Below are positions 45,513 through 54,101 of a stretch of DNA of 64,000 bases, one piece after another. Within the stretch, counting starts at the first letter, position 1. Each line of letters opens with the position of its first letter. A model generated the notes under the pieces. The model ran no database searches, was not told where the DNA came from, and was given only the letters and a program-made list of their open reading frames with translations. The stretch spans positions 62,001-126,000 of the forward strand of contig NZ_BMQP01000005.1 in the NCBI RefSeq assembly GCF_014648175.1. The letters are read 5' to 3'. The position numbers and the translations under genes were made by a program. The DNA comes from Planobispora rosea (GTDB lineage Bacteria > Actinomycetota > Actinomycetes > Streptosporangiales > Streptosporangiaceae).

Positions 45513-47012
45513 ATGCGCCAGATCGATTCCGACTTCCTCGCCCTGCCCATGAGGCGGATGGCGGACGCGGCCCTGCAGCGTGCCCGTGACCTCGGTGCCG
45601 AGCATGCCGACTTCCGGCTCGAACGCATCCGCGCGGAGACCCTGCGTCTGTCGGACGCCAAACTGGAGGGCTCCATCGACGCCGACGACCTCGGCTACGC
45701 CGTACGGGTCGTCAAGAACGGGACCTGGGGCTTCGCCGCGGGGATCGAGCTCACCCCCGAGGCCGCGGTCCGGGTGGCCGAGCAGGCGGTGGAGGTCGCC
45801 GTCGTCTCGGCGGCGGTCAACCGCGAGCCCATCGAACTGGCGCCCGAGCCGGTCCACTCCGACGTCACCTGGGTGTCGTCCTACGAGGTCGACCCGTTCG
45901 ACGTGCCGCTGCCCGACAAGGTCGCGCTGCTGGCCGAGTGGTCGGCGGGCCTGCTGAAGGACCCGCGGGTCGACCACGTCCAGGCCTCGCTGATGCAGGT
46001 CAAGGAGCAGAAGTTCTACGCCGACACGGCCGGCACCTCGACCACCCAGCAGCGGGTGCGCCTGCACCCGGAGCTGGAGGCCATGCGGGTCGAGGGCGGG
46101 CTCTACGACTCGATGCGCACGATCGCCCCGCCGGTCGGCCGGGGGTACGAGTACCTCACCGGCACCGGCTGGGACTTCCCCGCCGAGCTCGCCGCCCTCC
46201 CCGAGCTGCTAGCCGAGAAGCTCAAGGCCCCCTCCGTCGAGGCGGGCGTCTACGACCTGGTCATCGACCCGTCCAACCTCTGGCTGACGATCCACGAGTC
46301 GATCGGGCACGCCACGGAGCTGGACCGCGCCCTCGGCTACGAGGCCGCCTACGCCGGGACCAGCTTCGCCACCTTCGACCAGCTGGGCGAGCTGGTGTAC
46401 GGCTCGCCGGTGATGAACGTGACCGGCGACCGCACGGTCGAGCACGGCCTGTCCACCATCGGATACGACGACGAGGGCGTGGCCACCCGGCAGTTCGACA
46501 TCGTCTCCGGCGGCATCCTGACCGGCTACCAGCTCGACCGGCGCATGGCCCTGATGAAGGGCCTGGGGGCGTCCAACGGCTGCGCCTTCGCCGACTCCCC
46601 CGGGCACATGCCGATCCAGCGCATGGCCAACGTCTCGCTCCAGCCCGCGCCGGACGGTCCCTCGACCGAGGAGCTCGTCTCCCGGGTCGAGCGCGGCGTC
46701 TACATCGTGGGCGACAAGAGCTGGTCCATCGACATGCAGCGCTACAACTTCCAGTTCACCGGGCAGCGGTTCTACCGCATCGAGAACGGCCGGCTGGCCG
46801 GGCAGCTGCGCGACGTCGCCTACCAGGCGACCACGACCGACTTCTGGCGTTCGATGGAGGCCGTCGGCGGCCCCCAGACCTACGTTCTGGGCGGCGCGTT
46901 CAACTGCGGCAAGGGCCAGCCGGGCCAGGTCGCGCCGGTCAGTCACGGCTGCCCGTCGGCGCTCTTCCGCGGCGTCCGCGTCCTCAACACCGTTCAGGAG
47001 GGTGGGAAGTGA
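45513..47012 (+). CDS. tldD: TldD-family metalloprotease subunit
   Basis: 499 residues. The TldD zinc motif HESIGH (near residue 260) is present with the downstream GGILTGYQLDRR and GVYI blocks. In E. coli TldD and TldE form a heterodimer that degrades unfolded peptides such as CcdA and trims some ribosomally made peptides such as microcin B17. This is the active zinc-bearing partner; the next gene is TldE. The stop overlaps the TldE start. Confidence 0.94.
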   Translation: MRQIDSDFLALPMRRMADAALQRARDLGAEHADFRLERIRAETLRLSDAKLEGSIDADDLGYAVRVVKNGTWGFAAGIELTPEAAVRVAEQAVEVAVVSAAVNREPIELAPEPVHSDVTWVSSYEVDPFDVPLPDKVALLAEWSAGLLKDPRVDHVQASLMQVKEQKFYADTAGTSTTQQRVRLHPELEAMRVEGGLYDSMRTIAPPVGRGYEYLTGTGWDFPAELAALPELLAEKLKAPSVEAGVYDLVIDPSNLWLTIHESIGHATELDRALGYEAAYAGTSFATFDQLGELVYGSPVMNVTGDRTVEHGLSTIGYDDEGVATRQFDIVSGGILTGYQLDRRMALMKGLGASNGCAFADSPGHMPIQRMANVSLQPAPDGPSTEELVSRVERGVYIVGDKSWSIDMQRYNFQFTGQRFYRIENGRLAGQLRDVAYQATTTDFWRSMEAVGGPQTYVLGGAFNCGKGQPGQVAPVSHGCPSALFRGVRVLNTVQEGGK

Positions 47013-48451
47013 TGGGCGGCGAGCGAACCGATGAGCACGGCACCGCGGCGGGCGCCGCGACGAGCCACCGGACGGGGAGTGCAATGAGTCCTCAGGAGAT
47101 GGTCGAGAAGGCGCTGGCGCTCTCGACGGCCGACGACACCATCGTCATCGTGGACGAGACGTCCAGCGCGAACCTGCGTTTCGCGGGCAACACCCTCACC
47201 ACCAACGGTGTCGCCCGGTCGTCCCAGCTGACCGTGATCTCGATCGCCGGCCGGAGCGTGGGCGTGGTCTCGCGGGCCGCGGTCCGCCCCGACCAGCTGG
47301 CCGACGTCGTGGCCGCGGCCGACCGCGCCGCCGAGGACGCGCAGCCGTCCGAGGACGCCCGCCCGCTGGTCGACGGGGCGGTCTCGGCCGACTGGGACAC
47401 CCCGGCCGAGCCCACCACGATCGGCGTCTTCGGCTCCTTCGCCCCCGCTCTGGGCGAGGCCTTCGCCGCCGCCGAGGCGGGCGGGCGCAAGCTGTACGGC
47501 TTCGCCGAGCACATCGTCACCACGACCTTCGTGGGCACCTCCGCCGGGGCGCGGCTCCGGCACACCCAGCCCACCGGGCGTCTGGAGCTCAACGCCAAGT
47601 CCCCCGACATGAAGCGCTCGGCGTGGACCGGCGTGGCCACGCGCGACTTCACGGACGTGGACGTGACGGCGCTGGACGCCTCGCTGGCCCGGCGGCTGGA
47701 GTGGGCCAAGAACCGGATCGACCTGCCCGCGGGCCGCTACGAGACGCTGCTCCCGCCGTCCGCGGTGGCCGACCTGATGATCTACATGTACTGGACGTCC
47801 GGCGCCCGGGACGCCCTGGACGGCCGTACGGTCTTCTCCAAGCCCGGCGGCGGCACCCGCGTCGGGGAGACCCTCTCCCCCGTCCCGCTCCGGCTCTACA
47901 GCGACCCGGCCCGCCCCGGCATCGAGACGACGCCGTTCGTGGTCGCGCACGCCTCCAGCCGGCAGAGCTCGGTGTTCGACAACGGCATGCCGCTGTCGTC
48001 CACCGACTGGATCGCCGACGGCACGCTGGCGCGTCTGCTCCAGACCCGGCACTCGGCCGAGCTGACGGCGATGCCCGTGACCCCGCCGATCGACAACCTG
48101 ATCCTGGAGGGGCCGGCCGGCGGCAGGTCGCTGGAGGAGATGATCGCCTCCACCGAGCGGGGCCTGCTGCTCACCTGCCTGTGGTACATCCGCGAGGTCG
48201 ACCCGCAGACCCTGCTGCTGACCGGCCTGACCAGGGACGGCGTCTACCTGGTGGAGAACGGCGAGGTGGTCGGGGAGGTCAACAACTTCCGCTTCAACGA
48301 GAGCCCGGTGGACCTGCTCGGCCGCATCGCCGAGGTCGGCGCGAGCGAGCAGACCCTGCCCCGCGAGTGGAACGACTACTTCACCCGCACGGTCATGCCC
48401 GCCCTGCGGGTGCCGGACTTCAACATGTCGACGGTCAGCCAGGCGAGCTGA
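47012..48451 (+). CDS. tldE: TldE/PmbA-family protease subunit
   Basis: 479 residues from the ATG at 47012, which overlaps the tldD stop and has GGAGG nine bases upstream. The ATG at 47084 (455 residues, MSPQEMVEKALAL) fits homologues better and has GGGGAG close by, so the first 24 residues may not be real. The protein lacks the HExxxH site, as expected for TldE, but keeps the SSRQSSVFDNGMPL and GGRSLEEMI blocks. It works as the partner of TldD. Confidence 0.9.
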   Translation: MGGERTDEHGTAAGAATSHRTGSAMSPQEMVEKALALSTADDTIVIVDETSSANLRFAGNTLTTNGVARSSQLTVISIAGRSVGVVSRAAVRPDQLADVVAAADRAAEDAQPSEDARPLVDGAVSADWDTPAEPTTIGVFGSFAPALGEAFAAAEAGGRKLYGFAEHIVTTTFVGTSAGARLRHTQPTGRLELNAKSPDMKRSAWTGVATRDFTDVDVTALDASLARRLEWAKNRIDLPAGRYETLLPPSAVADLMIYMYWTSGARDALDGRTVFSKPGGGTRVGETLSPVPLRLYSDPARPGIETTPFVVAHASSRQSSVFDNGMPLSSTDWIADGTLARLLQTRHSAELTAMPVTPPIDNLILEGPAGGRSLEEMIASTERGLLLTCLWYIREVDPQTLLLTGLTRDGVYLVENGEVVGEVNNFRFNESPVDLLGRIAEVGASEQTLPREWNDYFTRTVMPALRVPDFNMSTVSQAS

Positions 48452-48500
48452 CGGCCCGCCGTACGGGGACGGCTCCCGTACGGGACCGCCGTACGGGAGC

Positions 48501-48525
48501 GGCCCGCGCCGGGAAGGCGCGGGCC
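48501..48525 (+). terminator. Terminator of the tldD-tldE operon
   Basis: GGCCCGCGCC pairs with GGCGCGGGCC around GGGAA. Upstream, CCGTACGGG recurs three to four times between the tldE stop and this hairpin, offering further folds. Confidence 0.7.
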
Positions 48526-48688
48526 GTTCGCGTGCGGGGCCGTCCCCCGCGGGACGGCGGTGAGCGGCCGGTTACCGGATCGTCACACCGGCGGGGTTGA
48601 CGGAGCCGTGGGCGGGGCGAACCATCACGATCAAGTATTTATGGTCCGGCCGCAGACCATTGGCCGGCCCACGCCCGGAGGTGACAAC

Positions 48689-50137
48689 GTGGCCGAGAAC
48701 AGACGGCATGTCCGCGGAGCCGACTACGAGCGGGTGTCCACCGACTATCTGGCCAAGAGGCAGCTCCGGCGGGGCGCGGCCGGATGGGTCCTGCTCGCCG
48801 GCCTCGGCGTCGCCTACGTCATCTCCGGAGACTTCGCGGGCTGGAACTTCGGCCTCGCCGAGGGCGGCTGGGGAGGGCTGCTCATCGCCACGGCCCTGAT
48901 GGCGATCATGTACACCTGCATGGTGTTCGGGCTCGCCGAGATGTCCTCCGGCATCCCGGTCGCCGGGGCGGGGTACGGCTTCGCCCGGCGCGCCCTGGGC
49001 CCGCTGGGCGGCTTCGCCACCGGCATGGCGATCCTGATCGAGTACGCCGTCGCCCCGGCCGCGATCGCCGTCTTCATCGGCGGTTACGTGGAGGCGCTGG
49101 GCCTGTTCGGGCTCACCGGCGGGTGGCCGGTGTTCCTCGTCGCCTACGCCGTCTTCGTCGGCCTGCACCTGTGGGGCGTCGGCGAGGCGCTCCGGGTGAT
49201 GTTCGTGATCACCGGTATCGCGATGGTGGCCCTGGTCGCCTTCATCGTCGGGATGATCCCGCAGTTCGACGCGGGCAGGCTCCTCGACATCCCGGCCACC
49301 GACGCGTTCGGCGCCAGTTCCTTCCTGCCCTTCGGGATCTTCGGGGTCTGGAGCGCGCTGGTCTACGCGATCTGGTTCTTCCTGGCCATCGAGGGCGTGC
49401 CGCTCGCCGCGGAGGAGGCGCGGGACCCGAGGAAGGACCTGCCCAAGGGGATCATCGCCGGCATGATGGTCCTGCTGGTCACCGCCACGCTGATCCTGCT
49501 CACCGCTCCGGGCGGGGCGGGCTCACGGGCGATCATGGAATCGGACAACCCGCTGCCCGAGTCGCTCCGGCTGGCCTACGGCGGCGACACCTTCCTGGCC
49601 GACTTCGTCAACTACGTCGGCCTGGCCGGCCTGATCGCGAGCTTCTTCTCCATCATCTACGCCTACTCCCGGCAGTTGTTCGCCCTCTCCCGGGCCGGCT
49701 ACCTGCCCCGCTGGCTCTCGGTGACCAACCGCCGGCACACGCCGCACCTCGCGCTGATCGTGCCCGGCACCGTCGGCTTCCTACTCGCCGCGTTCACCCA
49801 GGCCGGCGACCTGATGATCCAGATCGCGGTGTTCGGCGCGACCGTCTCGTACGTGCTGATGATGGTCTCGCACATCGTCCTGCGCCGGCGCGAGCCGGAC
49901 ATGGAGCGGCCCTACCGGACCCCCGGCGGCGTCGTGACCACCGGTGTGGCGCTGGTGCTCGCGCTCGCGGCGGTGGTGGCGACCTTCCTGGTGGACGTGA
50001 CCGCGGCGCTCATCACCGCCGGGGTCTTCGTCGTGGCGCTGGCCTACTTCTGGTTCTACAGCCGCCACCGCCTGGTGGCCGACGCGCCGGAGGAGGAGTT
50101 CGAGGCGATCACCCGGGCGGAGTCGGAGCTCTCCTGA
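48689..50137 (+). CDS. APC-family permease, ethanolamine permease-like
   Basis: 482 residues from the GTG at 48689 (GGAGGTGA just upstream). Twelve membrane helices of the amino acid-polyamine-organocation family follow a short tail. The N-terminal helix ISGDFAGWNFGL and the EMSSGIPVAGAGYGFARRALG block are typical of ethanolamine permeases. No ethanolamine ammonia-lyase genes are in the window, so the substrate may be ethanolamine or another amine. TTGACG at 48597 could be a -35 element. Confidence 0.85.
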   Translation: MAENRRHVRGADYERVSTDYLAKRQLRRGAAGWVLLAGLGVAYVISGDFAGWNFGLAEGGWGGLLIATALMAIMYTCMVFGLAEMSSGIPVAGAGYGFARRALGPLGGFATGMAILIEYAVAPAAIAVFIGGYVEALGLFGLTGGWPVFLVAYAVFVGLHLWGVGEALRVMFVITGIAMVALVAFIVGMIPQFDAGRLLDIPATDAFGASSFLPFGIFGVWSALVYAIWFFLAIEGVPLAAEEARDPRKDLPKGIIAGMMVLLVTATLILLTAPGGAGSRAIMESDNPLPESLRLAYGGDTFLADFVNYVGLAGLIASFFSIIYAYSRQLFALSRAGYLPRWLSVTNRRHTPHLALIVPGTVGFLLAAFTQAGDLMIQIAVFGATVSYVLMMVSHIVLRRREPDMERPYRTPGGVVTTGVALVLALAAVVATFLVDVTAALITAGVFVVALAYFWFYSRHRLVADAPEEEFEAITRAESELS

Positions 50138-50143
50138 CCGGCC

Positions 50144-51211
50144 TCACCCGCTCCCGGCGAGCGGGACGGTGTGCACCCGCTCCCAGCGTTTGCCCGTCGC
50201 CACCCGGGCGGTGCCGTCGGTCATGTCGTAGACGACCGACCAGCGGGTGTGCCCCTGGGCCACCCGCCGGAGCAGGTCCATCCCGTCCCGCCAGGTCCGC
50301 GCGCCGGGAAGCCCCTCGTCGAGCGCGCGGTAGCGGGCGTCGTCCGCGCGCTCCGCCTTCCCGGTCCCGCTCATGGCGAAGTTGGTCAACACGCGGTCCT
50401 CGATGACCTTCATCCCGTCCTCGGTGTACTCGACGACGGCCGATCTCCCGGTGGCGTCGGCGATCAGGTAGTGGAGCTGGGGGTCGGGGGCGAACTGGAC
50501 GTCGTAGCGGCGCATGACCGCCACCGCCTCGTCCACGGTGGCGGCCCGGTCGAGCATCAGCCGGATGATCCGCACGCTCCCGACGTCCGGCCGGTCGGCC
50601 GCGGCCGGCGGGACCCCGACGTCGGGCATCTGGGCCATGCCGACGGCCAGCCCCTTCTCGTTGACCCCGTCGAAGGGCAGGAGCACGGCGTGGGCCATCC
50701 GGCGGCGGGTGGCCGGGTCGGCGGGGTCGGGCGGGGCCGCGCTGTCGAGCACGTAGAACAGGTCCGTCATGGAGACCGAGGCGTAGCCGCCGGGCGGGTC
50801 GGCGTGCACCACCATCGCCGGGTGGGGGCCCCAGTCGAAGTTCCGGCCGAACAGCGGCCGGTCTCCCGGCCGGGTCGCGGGCAGGAAGAACAGCGAGCAC
50901 GCCCACTCGTCGACCCGGGAGGTGAGCGCCTCGTCGGTGAGCGGCGCCTCCGGATCGTAGGACCCGTGGAAGGTCATCTCGTACAGCGGGAGGTCGTCCA
51001 GGCGGCGCATGCTCCCGATCGTCCGCCGGATGTCGGCGGCGCTCTGCGTGAGGGGCGGCCGGTCCGGTGCGGAAGGACTCGCGGAGGGATTCCCGGCCGG
51101 TGCGGTCCGCGCGGGCGCGGCGTCACGCGCACCGGGCGCGGAGCAGCCGCCGGCCAGCAGTACGGCCACCGCCACGGGTACGACCCACGTCTTCCGCTGA
51201 GAACCGCCCAT
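50144..51211 (-). CDS. Lipoprotein Ntn-hydrolase, choloylglycine/C45 acyltransferase-like
   Basis: 355 residues. A lipoprotein signal with lipobox LAGGC (Cys23) is followed by a Pro/Ser/Ala-rich tether (about 25-55). Cys105 in EWACSLFFL, with RNFDWG shortly after (Arg123, Asn124), matches the nucleophile and Arg of penicillin acylase and AAT-type linear amide hydrolases. These enzymes normally cut themselves to expose the cysteine. Here about 80 residues of mature protein precede it, so self-cleavage would free the catalytic part from the lipid anchor. Convergent with the permease, six bases apart. Confidence 0.78.
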   Translation of the reverse strand: MGGSQRKTWVVPVAVAVLLAGGCSAPGARDAAPARTAPAGNPSASPSAPDRPPLTQSAADIRRTIGSMRRLDDLPLYEMTFHGSYDPEAPLTDEALTSRVDEWACSLFFLPATRPGDRPLFGRNFDWGPHPAMVVHADPPGGYASVSMTDLFYVLDSAAPPDPADPATRRRMAHAVLLPFDGVNEKGLAVGMAQMPDVGVPPAAADRPDVGSVRIIRLMLDRAATVDEAVAVMRRYDVQFAPDPQLHYLIADATGRSAVVEYTEDGMKVIEDRVLTNFAMSGTGKAERADDARYRALDEGLPGARTWRDGMDLLRRVAQGHTRWSVVYDMTDGTARVATGKRWERVHTVPLAGSG

Positions 51212-51289
51212 GCGGCCCAGTCTGCCCGCCGGGCGGCGCGCCGTACAGACCGAAGATCTTCTGCCGGCCGGGCGGCGCGCCGGTCCGGG

Positions 51290-51505
51290 TCAGGAATCGT
51301 CCTCCAAACGGAAGCCGACCTTCAGTCCGACCTGGAAGTGGGCCACCTCGCCGTCGACGATGTGGCCGCGGACCTCCGTCACCTCGAACCAGTCGAGATG
51401 GCGCAGGGTCTGGGAGGCACGCCGGATGCCGTTGCGGATGGCCGCCTCCAGGCCTTCCCCCGACGTGCCGACAATCTCTGTCACCCGATACGTTCGATCC
51501 GTCAC
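51290..51505 (-). CDS. Dodecin-family flavin-binding protein
   Basis: 71 residues, the full dodecin length. The sequence YRVTEIVGTSGEGLEAAIRN and LDWFEVTEVRGHI, with the flavin-stacking Trp in DWFEV, identify the family. Dodecins form hollow dodecamers that store riboflavin or FMN. The GTG start lies directly behind AAGGGAGGGAG. Confidence 0.93.
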   Translation of the reverse strand: MTDRTYRVTEIVGTSGEGLEAAIRNGIRRASQTLRHLDWFEVTEVRGHIVDGEVAHFQVGLKVGFRLEDDS

Positions 51506-51570
51506 CTCCCTCCCTTACCCGAAAGCCATGATCATATGACCGTTCGCACCCGGTCGATCCGAGGTCTACG

Positions 51571-51891
51571 GTGGGAAGAGTGAAGGGATGGCACAGGAGC
51601 CCGCAGGTCCATCAGGTCACCGACGCCCGGCCCTCGCTGAGCGAGGACATCGGGCGGCGGGAGAGGAACTACCTGATCAAGATGGGGATCAGGCTGATCT
51701 GCCTGGTCCTCGCCTTCACCGTGCCCGCTCCCATGCCCGTGAAGATCCTTCTCTTCGCCGGTGCCATCTTTTTGCCGTACGTTGCCGTGATCGGGGCCAA
51801 CGCCCCGAGACCCACCCCTCCGGCCGGCTCGGACATGGCCGAACCGGGGCAGAACGAGATCCCACGGCACCGACGCGAGATCGGGTCGTGA
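51571..51891 (+). CDS. DUF3099-family membrane protein
   Basis: 106 residues from the GTG at 51571 (GAGG six bases upstream); a second GTG at 51580 is possible. The DUF3099 start is visible (VHQVTDARPSLSEDI), then two membrane helices (about residues 37-75). The tail is Pro-rich and basic. The family is restricted to actinobacteria and has no known role. It lies just upstream of the 6C-like RNA. Confidence 0.85.
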   Translation: MGRVKGWHRSPQVHQVTDARPSLSEDIGRRERNYLIKMGIRLICLVLAFTVPAPMPVKILLFAGAIFLPYVAVIGANAPRPTPPAGSDMAEPGQNEIPRHRREIGS

Positions 51892-51898
51892 CTAAGTC

Positions 51899-51930
51899 TT
51901 GACGCATTTCAGGGGGAGGAGGTGTACGCT
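51899..51930 (+). promoter_or_regulatory. Candidate promoter of the 6C-like RNA
   Basis: TTGACG at 51899-51904 is a good -35 element. TGTACG or TACGCT at 51923-51930 can serve as -10 with an 18 to 20 base spacer. The first RNA hairpin starts eight bases further on. Confidence 0.5.
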
Positions 51931-51934
51931 TTAG

Positions 51935-52050
51935 CCAAGTGCCCTGGTCCCCCGTCGGGGCACTGGTGCCGGCGTTCCGGGCCCCCGTCGGAACGCCGAT
52001 GACGCGGCGCCGGGTGGTTTGCCCCCGTAACCACCCGGCGTCGCCCTTTT
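51935..52050 (+). ncRNA. 6C-like small RNA with three C-run hairpins
   Basis: Three consecutive perfect hairpins each carry CCCCCG in the loop. Stem 1: AGTGCCC/GGGCACT (51938-51964). Stem 2: CGGCGTTCC/GGAACGCCG (51970-51998). Stem 3: up to 15 pairs (52005-52019 with 52029-52043), ending in CCCTTTT and acting as terminator. The first two match the layout of the actinobacterial 6C RNA (two stem-loops with C runs), although the runs here are five C long rather than six. It has its own promoter-like sequence. C-rich loops can pair with G-rich ribosome sites. Confidence 0.65.
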
Positions 52051-52115
52051 CCCGGGCCTTCCTCTCACCCGGCCCCTTCCCGGCTTTCCCCTCAGCGCCA
52101 AAGCCCTTACTCCCG

Positions 52116-52373
52116 TTACGCCTCGCCCATCGTCTCGACGCTCGCCCGCTCCCAGTCGCCGGCCATCCTGACCAGCCGCTCCACCGCGTCGGGCGGCGCC
52201 GTCCCCGCCCCCTGGGCCAGACCCAGCAGGTAGGCCGTCAGCGGCGCGGCCGGACGGGCCACGCCGTGCGCGACCTCCTTCGTCAGGTCGAGCAGCACGT
52301 CCCGGTCGACCCTCTCCGGATCGACGCCCAGTTCCGCGCAGACCAGCGCGGTCCACTCCGCCAGCACGTTCAA
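52116..52373 (-). CDS. DUF6457-family protein downstream of mobA
   Basis: 85 residues, all helical in appearance (WTALVCAELGVDPERVDRDV, then DLTKEVAHGVARPAAPL). The family is a small actinobacterial domain found beside or fused to MobA. Its GTG/ATG region overlaps the mobA stop by four bases, so the pair is translated together. It may assist molybdenum cofactor transfer; no activity is known. Confidence 0.78.
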   Translation of the reverse strand: MNVLAEWTALVCAELGVDPERVDRDVLLDLTKEVAHGVARPAAPLTAYLLGLAQGAGTAPPDAVERLVRMAGDWERASVETMGEA

Positions 52374-52996
52374 CTCCCGCTCCTCACATGCTCCAGATCA
52401 TCCAGCGTGTCGCAATCGAACCACGGTTCCCCGGCGAGGCGGACCTGGACCGGCTCCAGCGGGGCGAGGAGACCGCGCAGCGACCGCCCCTCGTAGGCGG
52501 CGAGCGCCTCGGCGAGCACCGCCGTACGCCAGACTCCGGCCAGCCACTGCCGCCGCCCCTCGTCGTCCACGAGCACCGCGCCGCCCGGCCCGTGATGTCC
52601 CGGCCCGAGCGCTCCGGCCGCGCCGTCCTCCGAACGGTCCGCACCGCCGCTCGTGCCGTCACCCGCTCCCGCCGCGCCGAACAGCGCCGAGACGTGCTCA
52701 CCCGTCAGGAGTGGCAGGTCGGCGGCGAGCAGCGCCACCCACGGGGCGGTCACCTCCGTCAGCCCCGCCCGGAGCGCCGGGACCGGCCCGCCGCCCGGCG
52801 GGTCCTCCCGCCGGAAGATCGCCCGGCCGAGACCGGGGCGTGGCGGCCCCACCACGATGAGCCGGGACGCGTCGGCCACGGCCGTCGCGACCCGCTCGAT
52901 CATCGGTATCCCACCGACCACCATGCCGGGTTTGTCCCTCCCGCCGAGCCGGGAGGCCCGCCCGCCGGCGAGGACCAGCGCGTCGTAGCCGTTCAT
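52370..52996 (-). CDS. mobA: Molybdenum cofactor guanylyltransferase, MobA type
   Basis: 208 residues from the ATG at 52996. The nucleotidyltransferase start is clear (ALVLAGGRASRLGGRDKP), followed by the metal-binding LLAADLPLL motif. It would attach GMP to molybdopterin to form the bis-MGD type cofactor used by NasC. An insertion of about 30 Gly/Ala/Asp-rich residues sits in the middle (GAAGAGDGTSGGADRSEDG). A CofC-like or other nucleotidyltransferase role is less likely given moaA nearby. Confidence 0.82.
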   Translation of the reverse strand: MNGYDALVLAGGRASRLGGRDKPGMVVGGIPMIERVATAVADASRLIVVGPPRPGLGRAIFRREDPPGGGPVPALRAGLTEVTAPWVALLAADLPLLTGEHVSALFGAAGAGDGTSGGADRSEDGAAGALGPGHHGPGGAVLVDDEGRRQWLAGVWRTAVLAEALAAYEGRSLRGLLAPLEPVQVRLAGEPWFDCDTLDDLEHVRSGS

Positions 52997-53049
52997 GGTC
53001 CCGAGGCTAACCGACGCCGCACGCCGGGGCCGTACGGCGGCTACAGCGG

Positions 53050-53448
53050 CTACAGCGGCCCTGCGAACGTCTCCTCGGGGGTGCGGGACCAGCCCAGCAC
53101 CGTCAGCAGGCGCTGCACGTAGGGGGGTGTGTTGCGCAGGTGCGTCCAGCACGGCGACGACTCCCTGGAGGTCACCAGGGCGCGCAGCCCGGAGACGTCG
53201 ACGAAGGTCACCCGGCCGATGTCGACGACGGCGCCGTCTCCGTCCGCGCCGGCCAGGATCCGGGCCAGCGCGGCGCTGTTGGCCGCGTCGATCTGTCCGC
53301 TGACCTGCAGCATACGGCCGGCGGACTGGTCGCACCGGACGACCCGGAGCTGGTGGTCCTGGTAGAGGACCAGCTCCGCGGGCCTGGTGCCGCCGGATCC
53401 GGGCAACCTGCCGGCGGGGATCCCCGTCTCTCCGTCCACCGGTGTCAC
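53050..53448 (-). CDS. STAS-domain anti-sigma factor antagonist-like protein
   Basis: 132 residues. The STAS core lies at about residues 33-125, with the phospho-acceptor serine in VDVSGLRAL (Ser86). The N-terminus is Gly/Pro-rich. Proteins of this type bind anti-sigma kinases in partner-switching systems. No anti-sigma factor or sigma factor gene is adjacent, so its partner is elsewhere. Confidence 0.82.
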   Translation of the reverse strand: MTPVDGETGIPAGRLPGSGGTRPAELVLYQDHQLRVVRCDQSAGRMLQVSGQIDAANSAALARILAGADGDGAVVDIGRVTFVDVSGLRALVTSRESSPCWTHLRNTPPYVQRLLTVLGWSRTPEETFAGPL

Positions 53449-53684
53449 ACCCGGTAGGATCCTGACGGGAAAACCGGCGACGGCACGGCGCGGAAGACAG
53501 TCGTCATGGCGGATGCGTCACCTCTGACTTCCTCGGTGTGGTGACCGAGCCACCACCCTCCCAACCGTAACCCCGAACCACATTACCTGAAATACTGTTC
53601 GCCAAAGATCTCTGAAAGCGTGAACATCACATGTGTTCCCGCTCACAGGATGAACCTTCGAGCAGTGGGCTTCGGGATGAGATC

Positions 53685-54044
53685 ATGAGCAGTTCCGACA
53701 GCGGCCGGTCTCCCGCCCGGTGGACGTTCCTCACCAATCACGCCCGGGTGCTGCTGATGGTCGCCCGGGATCCGCAGGTGCGGCTGCGCGACGTGGCCGC
53801 CGGAATCGGGATCACCGAGCGGGCCGCCCAGGCGATCGTCTCCGACCTGGAGGAGGCCGGCTATCTCACGCGCACCCGCGTGGGGCGGCGCAACCGCTAC
53901 AGCGTCGACCCCACCCGGCGGTTCCGGCATCCGGCCGAGGCCGGGGTGCGCATCGAGAGCCTGCTCGACATCTTCACCCACCGGGAGGACACGACGTCGG
54001 CCGATCCGGGCCGTGCCCAGCGGGAGCGGCCGGAACGGGCGTGA
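53685..54044 (+). CDS. Winged-helix transcriptional regulator (MarR/ArsR-like)
   Basis: 119 residues from the ATG at 53685; the frame is open to an ATG at 53631 without a ribosome site. A single helix-turn-helix with wing covers about residues 12-75 (VLLMVARDPQVRLRDVAAGI, ERAAQAIVSDLEEAGYLTR, then RVGRRNRYSVD). The C-terminus is acidic and Arg-rich without a ligand domain. It lies behind a 236-base gap with no gene. Targets unknown. Confidence 0.82.
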   Translation: MSSSDSGRSPARWTFLTNHARVLLMVARDPQVRLRDVAAGIGITERAAQAIVSDLEEAGYLTRTRVGRRNRYSVDPTRRFRHPAEAGVRIESLLDIFTHREDTTSADPGRAQRERPERA

Positions 54045-54096
54045 TCCCGGCGGTACGGCGGCGCACGCGGTGCCGCCGGAGCCGTACCGCGGGGAT
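54044..54096. terminator. Bidirectional terminator between the regulator and moaA
   Basis: GCGGTACGGC at 54050-54059 pairs with GCCGTACCGC at 54081-54090. ATCCC/GGGAT extends the stem after one G-G mismatch. It separates convergent genes. Confidence 0.7.
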
Positions 54097-54101
54097 CCGG
54101 A

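Noticed and set aside
48689..50137. An ethanolamine utilisation locus
   Set aside because: Only the permease is present; no eutB, eutC or microcompartment genes are in the window.
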